This document shows positions 22,123 through 34,332 of a stretch of DNA of 64,000 bases, in pieces. Every line of letters begins with the position of its first letter. The first letter of the stretch is position 1. Source of the stretch: Hesseltinella vesiculosa (taxonomy: Eukaryota > Mucoromycota > Mucoromycetes > Mucorales > Cunninghamellaceae). The notes under the pieces are model-generated. The model was not told the origin of the DNA. It searched no databases and saw only the letters and a list, made by a program, of their open reading frames with translations. The stretch is taken from contig MCGT01000011.1 of assembly GCA_002104935.1 (NCBI GenBank), positions 496,001 to 560,000 of the forward strand, written 5' to 3'. The position numbers and the translations under genes are program-made.

Positions 22123-23504
22123 ATGTCGATAAACGAGGATCCTCATCTCAGCCTGTATCATGCATTGGACAGACCGCCCACACCTGAACCCTTTTCATCC
22201 GACATGGGCTTCAACTCGGACGATCTAGTACCCACATCTATGTTGGGTGATGACCTGGAAGAAGAAGAAAACGATTCGCCCGTCACCAGGCTTGTGCTGA
22301 TTGGCGCCTTTGATCGGCAACTGACGCTGGGCCGTGGTGGCGCCTGCACAGTGAAAATTGGCCGCCGCAACCGCCAGATCAGCCGTGTGCACGCCTCCAT
22401 TGACTATGCTGAAGACTATGGTCGGTTCGAACTGCTGGTCCAAGGCATGAATGGCGTCACTGTCGACCAGCTGCGTTACCGCAAAAACGAACGTGCTCCC
22501 TTGAACGACCACTCCATCATTGATATCCTGGGCGATGTCATCGAATTCTGTGTTCCCGTCAGCCGCCCTTCCTCCGTCTCCCTTCACACCAAGCCTGTCC
22601 AGTATCCCACCCTGTCCCCTGAACCCACAGACGATCAGCCCATGCTGGCTGCTGCTGAAGAGGATCAGCAAGAGGCTGTCACCACCGATGCGGCTCTTCA
22701 CGACATTGCCCAACATGCTGCAGCCGTTCTGTCGCCAGCCACACATCTGCCTGTACCTGAACCCAAAGACGAGCCAGCCGTCCAACCTGACAGCCGCCTG
22801 TCCTCACCACCCGTTCTTCAAAAGGAAGAAGCCCCCGTTGCTCTACCCAAGGAAGAACCCGTCTCTGTTAAACCTGAACCTGTTGTGGCTCTGCCATTGC
22901 TGGATGCTCAAATCGACAAGGAAAACAACCCACAGCCACCGGTTCTCACCAAAAAGAAGAAGAAGGAGCCTCTCATCAAACTTTCGTCCATCAACGATAA
23001 CATCGACCTCGGCGACCTGATCATTGAAGTCTTGGGTAAGACATGAAAAAAAAAAAAAGACCTACTCAACTTTTCTTGTCTGTAGTGTTTTCCAAAAAAT
23101 CGTCGATGCCTATCAGCGACATCTGCTCGCGCATTCTCAAAACCAATCCTTCGTATCGTCAAGAACCCCGTGAGGTCTGGCACCAACGCATCCAAAAGGT
23201 GCTCAAGGAACAGCCCTACTTTGGCGAGATCGTGCGCAAAGGCAAGACGGCTGACGGCTCGCCCAAGGAGCACCTCTACTATTACAGCAGCGACCAAGAC
23301 CCGGTCGACTGGCGTCGCTCCACTTACACCCAAGTCGGCCGAAGCGCACGAAAGTGCACCTTGCAAGACAAGCAATACTTTTGGCGCATCCCTCCCAAGC
23401 TCGGCCGCAACCGCAACGCCTACATCCCCCCTCCCGGCCCCTTGCAAGAAAAACGAAAAAATGAACTGCTGCCCGAGGATGATGCAAAGAAACAAAAGTT
23501 CTAA
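22123..23504 (+). CDS. FHA-domain nuclear protein with C-terminal winged-helix-like region (Tos4/Plm2-like)
   Basis: Exons 22123-23035 and 23086-23504, 443 residues. An FHA domain lies at about 55-145: LGRGGACTVKIGRRNRQISR with the phosphothreonine-contacting Arg, then SRVHASI with Ser and His, and NGVTVDQ. A linker of 120 residues rich in Pro, Glu and Val carries charged repeats (KDEPA, KEEAP, KEEPV), then KKKKKEPL, a nuclear signal. The C-terminal domain starts MPISDICSRIL, continues with WHQRIQKVLKEQPYFGEI and ends RKCTLQDKQYFWRIP, reminiscent of a winged helix. FHA domains bind phosphothreonine. Yeast Tos4/Plm2 are G1/S-induced FHA chromatin proteins; placing this gene with them is inference. 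Notably a DP factor, part of the machinery driving such genes, is encoded at 51.4 kb. Confidence 0.78.
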
Positions 23505-23715
23505 TGCTTTCCATCCGCCCTCCCCATCACCCTCATCCTTTCCTCCCTGTAGTTTAGTCATTTCTTTTTTCTTCTGGTCTTCCGGTTGTCTTTCTCTTCT
23601 CACGTAAATAATTCTTTTTCTCAATGCATCCCCTCTATTTTTTTTTAAAAAAACTCGCCACCCAACTGAAATAAAAAAAAAGTGTTTTTTTTTTATCAGT
23701 GAAACCAAAGCCGGT

Positions 23716-26088
23716 TTAGAAGCGTTTCTTGAATTCGATTTGCAGGTTGGCCTGTTTGAATTGGAACCCGCCCTTCATGACAGGACCATGGCGGTGAATG
23801 CTGTCCTTGGGCAGCGAAATATCGTAATGGCGCACTACAATTTTAAAAAAAAGGTGTTAGCCGCCTTCTTCCTGCCTAGCTGATGCAGAACTGACATAAC
23901 ATAGCAAGCGTCACGCGCTGCTCAACCAAACTCATGTTCATTCCCACACATTGTCTTGTGCCACTATTCATAAAAAATCGGTAAGTCGGTGGGCTCGCCC
24001 TGTTTCTGTCATGAGAGGGCTACTTTGAAAAGGGTGTCCAGGCAAGTCCGTTGCCGGCGTTTTGCTCAGCGGCACCACCTGCTTCAAAGCGGTCGGGGTT
24101 GAAAGTGTAAGGATCTTCCCAGAGCTCAGGGTTGTGATGCAACTCAAAGATATTCACAGTGAACTAGAAGAAAATAGAGGAAGTTTGCGTCAGTCGGTCA
24201 GAAACAAACAATGGTGTTCGTCTTCTTCATAGCGTACCATGGTTCCCTTGGGCATCATGACGCCGGTGCCGGCTAGTTCAAATTCCTTCTGAGCCTCGCG
24301 AGGCGTCCCCAGCTGCGTGGCAGGCCCACCCAAGCGCAACGCTAAATCAAAAAAAAAAAAAAAATGAGAACATGCAAATCTGTCGCTTTCAACTGACCTT
24401 CTTTGATGACCTGATTCAAGTAGATAAATTGTTTGGTGTTTTCCAGCGTGGGCACGACATCTTCGTCAGGAAGGGAACCATCTGGGAAGAGCACGGCGTT
24501 GACCTCCTGCCGAGCCTTTTCTTGAATATGAGGGTGTCGTGCCAGCCAGTACACGGCTGAACTCAGTGCAATGGCCTAGAGAAAAGTTGATCGAGCGTCA
24601 GTGACCCGCTCATGGCACTTCACTTCTCGTGCTGAAAAAGCCGCCCTTTACCGTTGTATCATGGCCAGCTATACAATGGTAAGGTCAAGACATGTGAGTG
24701 ACCAAGTTCTTTTTTTTTTTTTTTTCATTACCAAGGAAGAAAATGGCCAGGTTGTTGAGCAGCTCAGTGTCTGTCAGCTGGCCTTCACCGCGAAGTTGAC
24801 CTGTCATGAAAAGGTCAGCACGAACGAAAAAAAGTCAGGGGAGACTCTTACTTTCAATCATCAGCGTCAGTAGGTCCTTGTCACATTCATCCATGGCATC
24901 CATATCGATGCTCTTTAGCGTTTTGCGCTTGTGCTCAATGATCTGCTTCAGCATGCCCAGGAACTTGTCTGCGTTTTGGAAAGCAGCCCGTCTGCTAGGG
25001 ATCAGCCACGAGAGATGTCGGTCCAAAATAGGGAACATCAAGTACAAGGGGCGACGTGAATCATTGATCAGCTTGTTGTACACCTGTGTCCAATAATTGT
25101 TTTCATTAGCCATGGCATCAAATTCAAACCCTACCATCAAAATAAGAAGGGATCAGCGGCGTCGAATAAAAAAAAAAAAAAAAAAAAAAAAGCGTCCGCC
25201 TACCAAATCCAGCCTGCCCAATGACATCTGCAAACATAAAATGAAATCAATAACTGTGGCTACACGTAATTATCAAAAAAAAAAAAAAAAAAAAAAAGAG
25301 AGAGCTGTACCCAAGGTGAAACGTTCCATCCAGTTGCCAAAATCTACAGTAAACGTGCTCTCGGGGTTTTTTGTCTCCCACAGCGTAAACATTTGCTTAG
25401 CCAATTCACCAAATAACTTGACTGGGCTTGACCGATGAAAAGCCGGATTCACTGTAAAAAGAACACAAACAGGTTAGCAGCCATGCATTTTTTTTTTTTT
25501 TTTCGCTCTTGCAGTTTACCAATCAGGCGATGTTTCTTCCATTCATGACCCGTTGTCGTGACAATATTTTCGGTCCCAAGAAAATAATTAAACAAGGTCC
25601 CCTTCAGCAAGTTTCTCTGCGACTTTGGGAACATGTCTAAAAAGAGAGTCAATGTCGTGAGCTTAAACACGCCAAGAGGACCGGTTTGTTGTTCTTCTAT
25701 TACCAGCTTTCAGCAAGATTTGCTTGGCTGCTTGAGGTTGGGAGATATGGACCACCCAGCCGGAGCCTTCTTCTCGAACGTACACTCCATGGCCCTGGAC
25801 GGTCAAGGGCTTGAAAAGAGACTCATACAACTCGGGCAAGGTTTCTTTCTTGACCATCAGCCCCTTCAGGATAGACCATCTGGTGACATACGGGAATTGA
25901 CGCAGATGCTTTGGAGGTCGGAGACTGTTGACGACAACGCGACCAACAACCAACAAGGCCACCGCCAGCCCAATCGTCGCCCGTCTGCCTTTGGTTTGTC
26001 TGGCAATGTAATTTTCATAAAACGCCTTCATGCCTTCCCATGGAAGTTGATCCTTGAGGTTTACCACACGAGTCAATAGCTGAGTCAT
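23716..26088 (-). CDS. Cytochrome P450 (paralogue 2 of the cluster)
   Basis: About 520 residues in roughly ten exons. The N-terminus [19 protein letters not shown] is followed by an anchor ([18 protein letters not shown]) and [10 protein letters not shown], the linker shared by all three complete paralogues. Later exons give the I-helix AGHDTT with the oxygen-activating Thr, the ExxR of the K-helix split across an intron (VIKE, then ALRL), FNPDRF, and haem loop [10 protein letters not shown]. The C-terminus is QIEFKKRF. It sits head-to-head with the plus-strand P450 at 28.0 kb across 1.9 kb, and introns lie at corresponding positions, so the set arose by tandem duplication with one inversion. 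Probably an ER membrane enzyme; the substrate is unknown, though the neighbouring alcohol oxidase suggests lipid chains. A CATAAAAA TATA-like element lies about 70 bp upstream. Confidence 0.93.
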
Positions 26089-26304
26089 TTTTTTTCTTTC
26101 TGTTGTTTGGAAGATAGAATAGAAAAAAAAAAAGAAATCAAGAGACCCTGGCCGCCTTTTTATGTGCGAGCTTTTTTTGATTCATGCAAATCAAACAAAA
26201 AGGAAATGCCGCCTTCCCATTGGCCACGCACGGCACCCCACGACGCCGAATCCCCGTTGCCTCCTTTCCCTTTATTATTATTATTGTTATTTTCCCTCGG
26301 GCTG

Positions 26305-26670
26305 ATGGCCCTTTCAAAGACGGATCAGCCGCCGAAAACGTCCTCATCCTTCAAAATCAATGCCAATCAACATAACCCTGGCCGATCACCTGACAAGCAC
26401 CAGGTGGGTACACATTCATTGGGATGGGTTTTAATTTTTTTATTTTTTTTTTTTTCCACGCTCCAGCCCTCGGAGGGTAAACCAGAAGAAAAGGAGGCCG
26501 ACAGTCGTCATTCTGGTGAGATTGTGTGTATTTTTTTTTACACCGTCCAGCAGTGCAACGTGATGCCATGCAGCCTATCACCTTCACCAAATGGAATCAC
26601 TGCGGCGGCCGCTTTTTTGTTCACCAAGCCGTCTAGTCCAAATGGTGAAAAAAATGTGCCTTGTGCATAA
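26305..26670 (+). other. Weak candidate small gene between the P450s
   Basis: Exon 26305-26403 (MALSKTDQPPKTSS..., ending KHQ) and a second exon from 26467 are separated by a well-formed 63-nt intron (GTGGGT, long T run, CTCCAG). The second exon continues PSEGKPEEKEADSRHSG to a stop at 26668. A further 35-nt intron is possible but shorter than others here. There is no known domain and the frame stays open without splicing, so it may be chance. Confidence 0.22.
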
Positions 26671-27126
26671 ACATTGCATCGTATCATGACCATGGTCGTC
26701 CCGGGTATACTAGTTCCGCCGAAACAAAGCGATCGTGAATTGGACTAGGTGTTCAAAAAAAAAGGGAACCCCTGCCGGCTCCTATTTTTTTAATCGGTCA
26801 AAGGAGACTTTGACAGAAAGCTGCTGCAAAACCCTTTTTTTTTTTTCCCATTACGACGTTTCCTGATCGGATCATCGCCAAGAGTCGCCTAATTTGGAAG
26901 CAGGGAGAAGGATACCCTATTTGAAACGATAAAAAATAGGCTGAGCACGCTATCCAATGCGCTGGAACCCTCTGAGAAAGAACCACGCGCCCATTCATTT
27001 TCAAGTGAACTGGACGCCCCAGTGTGACACAACTGACATTGTGAAGGTGGCGATGGCGCAGCGAAGAGGAAAGGGTGCCGAATGGGAATAAACCAGATCA
27101 AGCTCGACACTTTCCGCCTCCGATCG

Positions 27127-27264
27127 AATGACTCAAATGAATCCAAAGCGTGTGTCACCCCGTCAGCCCAGCTGCTCCTCATTGCTGACCCGAAGCTGGC
27201 ATCCAGATCGATTGACACAAAGGATCCAAAACATGTGTCATACGGACCCGAAGCTGGTGCCCAG
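27127..27264 (+). repeat. Imperfect direct repeat, two units
   Basis: Unit 2 (27211-27264) matches unit 1 in two blocks: TGACTCAAATGAATCCAAAG against TGACACAAAGGATCCAAAA, with TGTGTCA in both, then GACCCGAAGCTGG followed by CCAG in both. Unit 1 has about 28 extra bases between the blocks. The origin is unknown. Confidence 0.55.
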
Positions 27265-28005
27265 GTTGGTGCCAGTAGATTCTTGGCCATCCTCGGACAT
27301 GTTACCACCAACCAGGCACGCCTGACCTAAAGCTGCCTGAAGCCACTCCCCGCGATCTCGCGTCGCTGGACATCACACATATTCCATCCAATCAACGGGC
27401 CTGAATCATCCAAGATAGAATCAACCTACTCTTCGCAATGCTGTATCTAACATAGCTGCATCGAACGCATCCAGCCTGTAGGTTCAATCGGCAGACGCTC
27501 AATCTTGGCTCTTGCAATAGGAGGCTGAAACAAGGCTTACAAGCACGCAAATGCTAGCAAGCATTGATTTCCACAGATTCCTGCTGATAGCTTGGTTTCT
27601 GCTGGACTGATGTGTCTCATAGCTTTAAAAAAAGGAATCCAGGCTGCCATGCCCAGGAAAAGCGAAGAAAGAAAGAACGCTTGCAACGGACTAGCATGCT
27701 TTTTTTTTTTTTTTTGGTGGTCTTGTTTTTGGCTTGGACGCATTTGTCATGGATTTGACAGGTGTTTGTAGATCATGCTTAAACATTAGTCAGATCCACA
27801 ATGTACCCTTCTTCACTGCATGAGGTAAGCTTGTAGTAAGCAAACAGGAGGCTCATCCAGTACCTGGGTGACGCCAACTGCACGACCCAGCCTGGCTGTC
27901 TTTGTGACCAGCCAATCAGCGGGCAGGTACTGGCTGCCGTTTAAAATACCCCACTTTCCCCCGCTTTTTTATTCCTTTTTTCCTAGTAAAAAAAAAAATA
28001 AAAAC

Positions 28006-30271
28006 ATGACAAGCCAGATACTCAACCAAGTGGCCTCATTGAAAACGTATTTCCCATGGGACTCAATGATGGATTTCTTTGAAAAGTATGTTGCCAAATA
28101 CACTGACACCAAGGGCAAACGCGTTGGACTTGGAGCTGCTGTGTCACTCATCTTGGTGGGCCGTTACCTGTATGACCTTGGCCGGCCTCCCAAGCACCTT
28201 CGTGCTCTGCCTTTTGCCAACAAATGGGCTGTCATGAAACGCTCCATCATGCGTGGCCAGCCCATCACAGCCACCTACGAAGACCTTTACATGCCCTTGC
28301 TAAAGAAAGGAAACGGGTTGTTTGTGTCACCTGAACGCAGCGGTTGGTGTGTCCAAGTGGCTCATCCCCTGGCTGTCAAGCAAGTTCTTATGAAAAGCGG
28401 TAAGGCAAAACAACGGGAATCGTTGCAGCCAAAAGAGAGCTCACCACGCGTCTTTAGATATTTTCCCCAAGCTTGCCATCACAGCGGCGCCCGGGACGCT
28501 TGGCTACAAGCTTGGCGGCAACGCCAACATTGTCTTCGCCGTCGATCAAGTTTGGAAGAGGCATCGAAAGATAGGTAAGACGATCTCCTCACGCCATCGA
28601 ACCGTCCAAACCGCCGCTCATACTCTGCATCTGCGGATGACCAGTGAACCCTGCCTTCCATCGCCAGCTCCCCATCAAGCTTTTTGGCGACACTGCTGTG
28701 CATTTTTTCAAGGTGTTGGAGCGAGAGCATGCGCGAACGGATGTGTTTGTGATTGATTTTTTCAAGTACATGGAGAAGCTCACCTTGGATGTCATTGGCC
28801 ATGCAGGCTTTGGTGAGGGCATCCACCGCCATTTCTTTTACCTTTGCATGGCTCACCATTTTATTCTGCCCAGGGTTTGACTTTAAGGCTCTGGAAGAGA
28901 AGGACAGTCATTGGAAGAAAGTGTACGACCATGCAATGAGTGCTTCCCGCTCGCCGCTTTACATGTTCTTCCCTCTCCTGGACACCAAGCTCTCTTCATG
29001 GATCCCCAGCCGCCGGGCCGCTTTTGATCATGCTGACGAGTTCACAGCGATGCTCAGCCAAGTCATCGACAGCAAGCGAGCCATTCTCAGAGACCAAAAG
29101 GAATCCGGCCTCGAAGAAAGCGAACGCGATCTCCTGACTCTCATGATTGAAAGCAAGTCCTGGGTTGCCAGCTTGCTATCAGCATTCTGACTTTTTTTTT
29201 TTTAATAGGTGAAATGCGCGGTGAAGGCCAACTTTCCAAGGAAGAGCTGATGAACAACCTGATCATCTTCTTCATAGGTATGCGCACTTTTGGAAGCAAG
29301 CACGTCTTTCAGACAGCTGCACTCACTCTTTCGTCCTTCTCTTTAGCTGGGCATGACACCACGGCCACAGCTTTGAGCGCCGCTGTGTACTGGCTATCGA
29401 AGCACCCTGACATTCAAGAGAAAGCCCGCCAAGAAATCAACCGTGTGCTTTGCCCTGAAGGTCAACAAGAGCCAAACAGTGACATCCTTCCTACCGTGGA
29501 GCATATCAAAGAATTCAAATATCTCAATCAAATCATCAAAGAAGGTATCTACTGGTACCACATAAGCTCATCAGCTCACCTCTCATCCTCCTCAGCCTTG
29601 CGACTTGATGGCCCTGCAACGATCTTGGCTACTCCTCGTGTAGCATCAAAAGATGTGGAGCTGGCAGGCTCTGGCATTGTCATACCCAAAGGAACAAAGG
29701 TTAGACGAAAAAAAAAATTAACCAATGACTTGTTTCTCACCCGATCTTCTATAGCTGAACATCAATGTCTATGGCATGGTCAGTGATACCGGCGACTGGC
29801 AAAGCCTGGACATGTTCCACTGACGCTTTCTTTCTCATAGCATCATTGGCATGCCATCTGGAAAGACCCTGACACATTCAATCCAGATCGGTTTGCCGAG
29901 GGCGGTGAGGCTGATCAAAAGACCGGCTTGGCTTGGACTCCTTTCTCAAAGTAGGCTGCGCTTACCCCTTTTTATTTATTGAACCTTTATCTTTTTCTAA
30001 CCTTGCACTTTCCACAGTGGCCAAAGACAATGCTTAGGAATGGGATTCAGTTTGAATGAGCAGCGTGTCGTCCTTGCCATGCTACGTAAGTTAAGCCGTG
30101 TGCCTGATACAAGTAATTCGCATGCTGACTCGTTTTGTTTTCCTTGCCCTAGTGAGACGCTATGAATTTTCGTTGCCTGAAGATTCCATCCATCACGACT
30201 CGTACGTGACCACCACCAGCGCCCTCCTCACTCCAGTCAATCTGAAGATTCAGTTCAAAAAGCGGTTCTAA
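28006..30271 (+). CDS. Cytochrome P450 (paralogue 3 of the cluster)
   Basis: About 520 residues. The start ATG at 28006 gives MTSQILNQVASLKTYFPWDS, aligned with the other two complete paralogues; the upstream in-frame stretch is treated as 5' UTR. The anchor is GLGAAVSLILVGRYLYDLG, then RPPKHLRALP. Later exons give FAVDQVWKRHRK (C-helix W-x3-R, binding a haem propionate), AGHDTT (I-helix), KE/ALRL across an intron (K-helix ExxR), FNPDRF, and haem loop FSNGQRQCLG. The end is QIQFKKRF. Identity to the 32.1-kb gene appears higher than to the minus-strand copy, which fits a recent tandem duplication. Confidence 0.94.
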
Positions 30272-30306
30272 CCTCAGCCGTCCTTTTTTTCTGTCTTGAT
30301 ACTACA

Positions 30307-30312
30307 AATAAA
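30307..30312 (+). terminator. Polyadenylation signal of P450 paralogue 3
   Basis: AATAAA, 36 bp after the stop codon, followed by T-rich sequence. Confidence 0.5.
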
Positions 30313-32005
30313 CACGAAATAGTATTATCTATTACGCTTTCCCTCTTTTTCTGATCACTCTCACCAGTCAGAAGACCCATTTCAAAATGCGGCCTCGCGT
30401 CGGCCGTCCTATTTTCTTGTCACGACATGCACACGCACACTCGACAGCGGCACACGACATGGGAAAATGGGACATTCTTCGTGCAGCATGCGTGCCTCTG
30501 GAAAAATAATACAAGCGGAGGCAGAGCCAGGCCACTGCATCATGCCACTTGTCTAACTCTGCCCAAGAGATCACGCAGGTTAAAGATAACAATCATTTTC
30601 ATTTTCCACACGCACTGCATGTGTGCAGTACTTGGGAATCATCATTTCTACCTTTTTTTTTTTTTCATGGCCAAGCGCAAAAGCGCAAGCCCAGCTGTGC
30701 TGCCAACAAGTCTTTTTTACCACTATGCTTGAGAGACCTGGACTTGTCGCCACTTTTCATTTGCCTATATACACTACAAGGTGATATAAAGGGGCGCATC
30801 ATCTGCCAACCCGTGTTAGGGACATTCCCACGCTGTTGGTTCTATCAAACAATGCCGCGGTGCCGCATCATTCCCGAGTTCCTCCCCAATCGTAAATCTA
30901 CAAGTGGTAGTTTTTCTCCCCAAGCTGCCATTGGCGTTCATAAAAAAAAGGTAAGCGGGAGCGACTGGCTGAATAGGAGTTCGAGCCTGGGCGAGCCATG
31001 TCAATGAGGTCGATGGCAACCACCACAGCCGAGAACCATCTGTGCTACTCTGCACAGGATATGCGTTCTTGTCACTGGCATGCATACATTGTTAAGATAG
31101 AAATACGACAGCAGTGCTCGATCATTATGCAGAAAGGCTCGGCTAATCACGTTTTTTTTTTTTTTTTGGAGCGACAGAAAAAATACATGTGGGCGGCCAG
31201 TGTAAAAGGTGGGCCAGAAAGCCAGCGAGATCAATCCTCCGTAAGCAAGCTCACAACATACGAATGGGCTCATCCGTTTTATTTTCTGGAAGGGCACGCC
31301 CTCTGTGTGCCCCTGACAGCACCATTGAAAAACTAAAAAAAACTGGATTTTCACATGTCTGAACAAAAAAAATGCCAAGGTTTTAGCCCCAGCGTTGCAC
31401 GGAACCTTTTCAGATAGCCAGATCGACCAAAACTATTCGGTAGCCACGAGGGCAAAGACCCTGGGCACAGACACCCTCAGGTAGGAGGAAATGTCGTACA
31501 TGAATATTTCACTTTAATGAGTTCTAAAAGTATTTAACTAATGTTCGCAAAGGGGACGGGCTATGCAACCTTCAACGGTTTTGATTTGCTGAGCACCAGC
31601 CACTGAACAGAGTCAAACCCAGGGGGTTGCTTTCCGTCCCTGCGCATTTCTCCAGGCGTGATACTGTTCATTTTGCTGCATCTCCACTTTTTTTTTTAAT
31701 TTGCACGAGCCATCAACCACTTTATTTGATTGATACCGGGTACTACCCTTTTATTTAGAAAGAGCCAACGTTTTCCTCGGCCACGATGCTTCGGGTCAGC
31801 GATGTGTCATTGGCGGGACCTGGTTGGCTGGAAAAATAACGGTGGGCCGTAATGGTCGGAGGATGACCGAAACCACCGGCGTTTCCGATCAATGGCGGAC
31901 TCTGATTGGCGGGAATAGCCCCTCGGCCTCAAATTTCGCCTTTTTCCAGCTGGATCAGTGAATGAGCTTCTATTTTTTCTGATCCAGCACAATTAGCCCA
32001 AGACG

Positions 32006-32013
32006 TATAAAAA
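32006..32013 (+). promoter_or_regulatory. TATA box of P450 paralogue 4
   Basis: TATAAAAA lies 69 bp upstream of the ATG at 32075, with a CT-rich initiator region between. Confidence 0.65.
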
Positions 32014-32074
32014 GCAATGGCGCCAGACCGTTCATTCTACTCTTGCGCTTTTATTCTTCACAACTCACTCAAAC

Positions 32075-34332
32075 ATGTCTCAAATTATTGAACACGTTAA
32101 CCGTCTCAAGACACAGCTTCCCTTGGACTCTCTGATCAACTTTTACGAAACCTATCTTGCCAAGCATGATTCCAAAGGCAAGCGCATCACCCTTGGCGTT
32201 GCTATTTCCTTGGCTGTCGTGGGCCGTTTCATCTACAACTTGGGCCTTCCTCCCAAGCACCTGCGCCGCTACCCTTATGCCACCAAGTGGGCTGTCCTCA
32301 AGCGATCCATCATTGACAAGGAACCCATCTCTGTCACCTATGAAACACTCTATCAGCCTCTTTTGAAAAAAGGCAATGGCATTTGCGTGCTTCCCCTTGA
32401 AGCTGGTGATTGGGCCATTGATGTCATCAACCCTCAAGCTGTCAAGCAGATCCTCATGAAGAATGGTAAAAAAAAAAAAAAATGGCCCAGCCCCTTATGT
32501 ACTGACGTTGTCTTTTTTTTTTTTAGACCTTTTCCCCAAAACCAAAAGTACTTTTGACCATGGCACGTTGACCCATCATATCATGGGCAACTCGAATATT
32601 GTTTTTGCCGTTGGGGACGATTGGAAAAGGCACAGAAAAGTTGGTAAGATGGGATGACAATAGCATGCGATAAAGCCTAACCGCGTTCTTTTCTCTGTGT
32701 TACAGTCAACCCTGCCTTTAAAAAGCAATTGCCTGCTCAGCTCTTTGGCAACATGACCCTGAAATGGTTCAACGTTTTGGACCGGGACAACTCCGGCGAT
32801 GAATTTGTTGTGGATTTCCACGATAGCATGGAGCGCCTCACTTTGGACATTATTGGCAAGAGCGCCTTTGGTAAGTACCATTTACCTCCCCGTTTGCCCA
32901 TGGCTTGTCCTCACACCTTTTATAGATTTCGAATTCAAGTCCGTGGAAGAAAAAAACAGTTACTGGAAAGAAGTATATGACCATGTTATGAATGCCCACA
33001 AGCAACCTCTCTATGCCCTCTTCAACATTCTGGACAAAAAATTCTCCTCCTTGATCCCCAGCCGCAAAGCCTCTTTTGACCTTGCCGATGAATTCCTGGG
33101 CATGCTCAAGGGTGTGATCGAAAAGAAGCGTGCCAGTCTCAAGGTGAACCAAAACCAAGGCATTGACGAAAAAGAACGTGATTTACTGTCTCTTATGATT
33201 GAAAGTAAGCATCCCTTGTCTCGCGAAAAAAAAAAAAAAAAGATCAAGCCTGTAGCTGACATCCTCTTTCAGGTGAAATGCGTGGAGATGGCCAACTCTC
33301 TGATGAAGAAATTTTGAACGATCTCGTCGTCTTTTTCATTGGTAAGTGCAAGACTATCGTTGAAAAAAAAAATGGCAACTCATCCTCGTTTTCTTTCGCC
33401 TTGCTTTAGCTGGACATGACACCACTGCCTCGTCCTTGTGCTCCGTCATTTACTGGTTGGCTAGATACCCCGAGATTCAAGAAAAGGTTCGCCGAGAAGT
33501 CAACGGCGTCATGTTCCCTAATGGCGAACCCAAAGAAGACGTCTTGCCAACCCTTGAAAACACAAAGCAATTCGTGTATATTAATCAAGTCATCAAAGAA
33601 GGTGAGAAAAAAAACCCCCCCTGTCCTTGCCAACAACGGAGTCTGATTTTATTTTCCAGCCCTGCGTCTCGGAGGTCCTGCCGCCAAACTGGGCTCTGGT
33701 CGAGAAGCTCAACAAGACGTGCAACTCGCTGGCATCGACCTCTTCATCCCTAAAGGCACTCTGGTGAATGTGAACGTCTATGGCATGGTAAGTTCTTCTT
33801 TTTATCATGGTCGTGTTGCCAGGCAGCCCCTCAATTTTTCCTGTCCCATAGCATCACTCTGAGCAAGTTTGGGAAGATCCCGAGGCTTTCAACCCCGACC
33901 GTTTCGGCGAAGGTGGTGAATCCGAACAGCATTCTGGCCTTGCTTGGGTTCCCTTCTCAAAGTAAGATCCATCCCATGAAGCACAAAACACAGGGAACTG
34001 ACCTGTTGACTTCTCTCTTTCGCAGTGGACAACGACAATGCATTGGCATGAATTTCAGTACGATAACATAGTGGGATAGCTACTGCATCACGGTATTGAT
34101 ATCTATATTTTTTTTTTAGGTATCGCTGAGCAACGTGTCATCATTGCTATGATCCGTAAGTTCATTTTGAAAATGCTTGATCTTTTTGTTTACATTCTTT
34201 TTTTTTTTTCCAGTGCGCCGATATGAACTTGCATTACCAGCAGATTCCATCCATCATGAACGCTATGTGATCGGCAGCTCCAGCACTCTCGCGCCTGTCG
34301 ACTTACAGATCCAATTTAAAAAGCGCTATTAG
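32075..34332 (+). CDS. Cytochrome P450 (paralogue 4 of the cluster)
   Basis: About 520 residues. MSQIIEHVNRLKTQLPLDSL is followed by the anchor TLGVAISLAVVGRFIYNLG, then PPKHLRRYP. Motifs in order: DDWKRHRKV (C-helix), AGHDTTASSL (I-helix), KE/ALRL (K-helix ExxR, split by an intron), FNPDRF and FSNGQRQCIG (haem cysteine). The ending is QIQFKKRY. The last introns contain long T runs before the acceptor. Intron positions correspond to those of the 28.0-kb and 23.7-kb copies. Codon use is biased toward C- and T-ending codons more than in paralogue 2, which together with the clear TATA box suggests strong expression. Substrate unknown. Confidence 0.94.

Larger units (their letters stand above)
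26089..28004. other. Intergenic region between two head-to-head P450 genes
   Basis: 1.9 kb serving as promoter for both P450s. A TTATTATTATTATTG microsatellite sits near 26273, a weak two-exon candidate gene at 26305-26670, and an imperfect direct repeat at 27127-27264. The rest shows no domain or RNA structure I can support. Confidence 0.5.
30272..32074. other. Intergenic region between P450 paralogues 3 and 4
   Basis: 1.8 kb. The last 250 bp hold inverted CCAAT boxes (CATTGGCGGG near 31810; GATTGGCGGGAA near 31914) and the TATA box of the next P450. No supported gene. Short open frames on both strands lack domains. Confidence 0.5.

Noticed and set aside
30960..30990. tRNA A-box/B-box look-alike (TGGCTGAATAGG then GTTCGAGCC)
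   Set aside because: The two motifs are adjacent instead of about 35-50 nt apart, and no cloverleaf or acceptor stem can be drawn.
31800..31930. E2F-like TTGGCGGGAA upstream of P450 paralogue 4
   Set aside because: More simply explained as inverted CCAAT boxes (ATTGG), which occur twice. No reason to link this P450 to the cell cycle.
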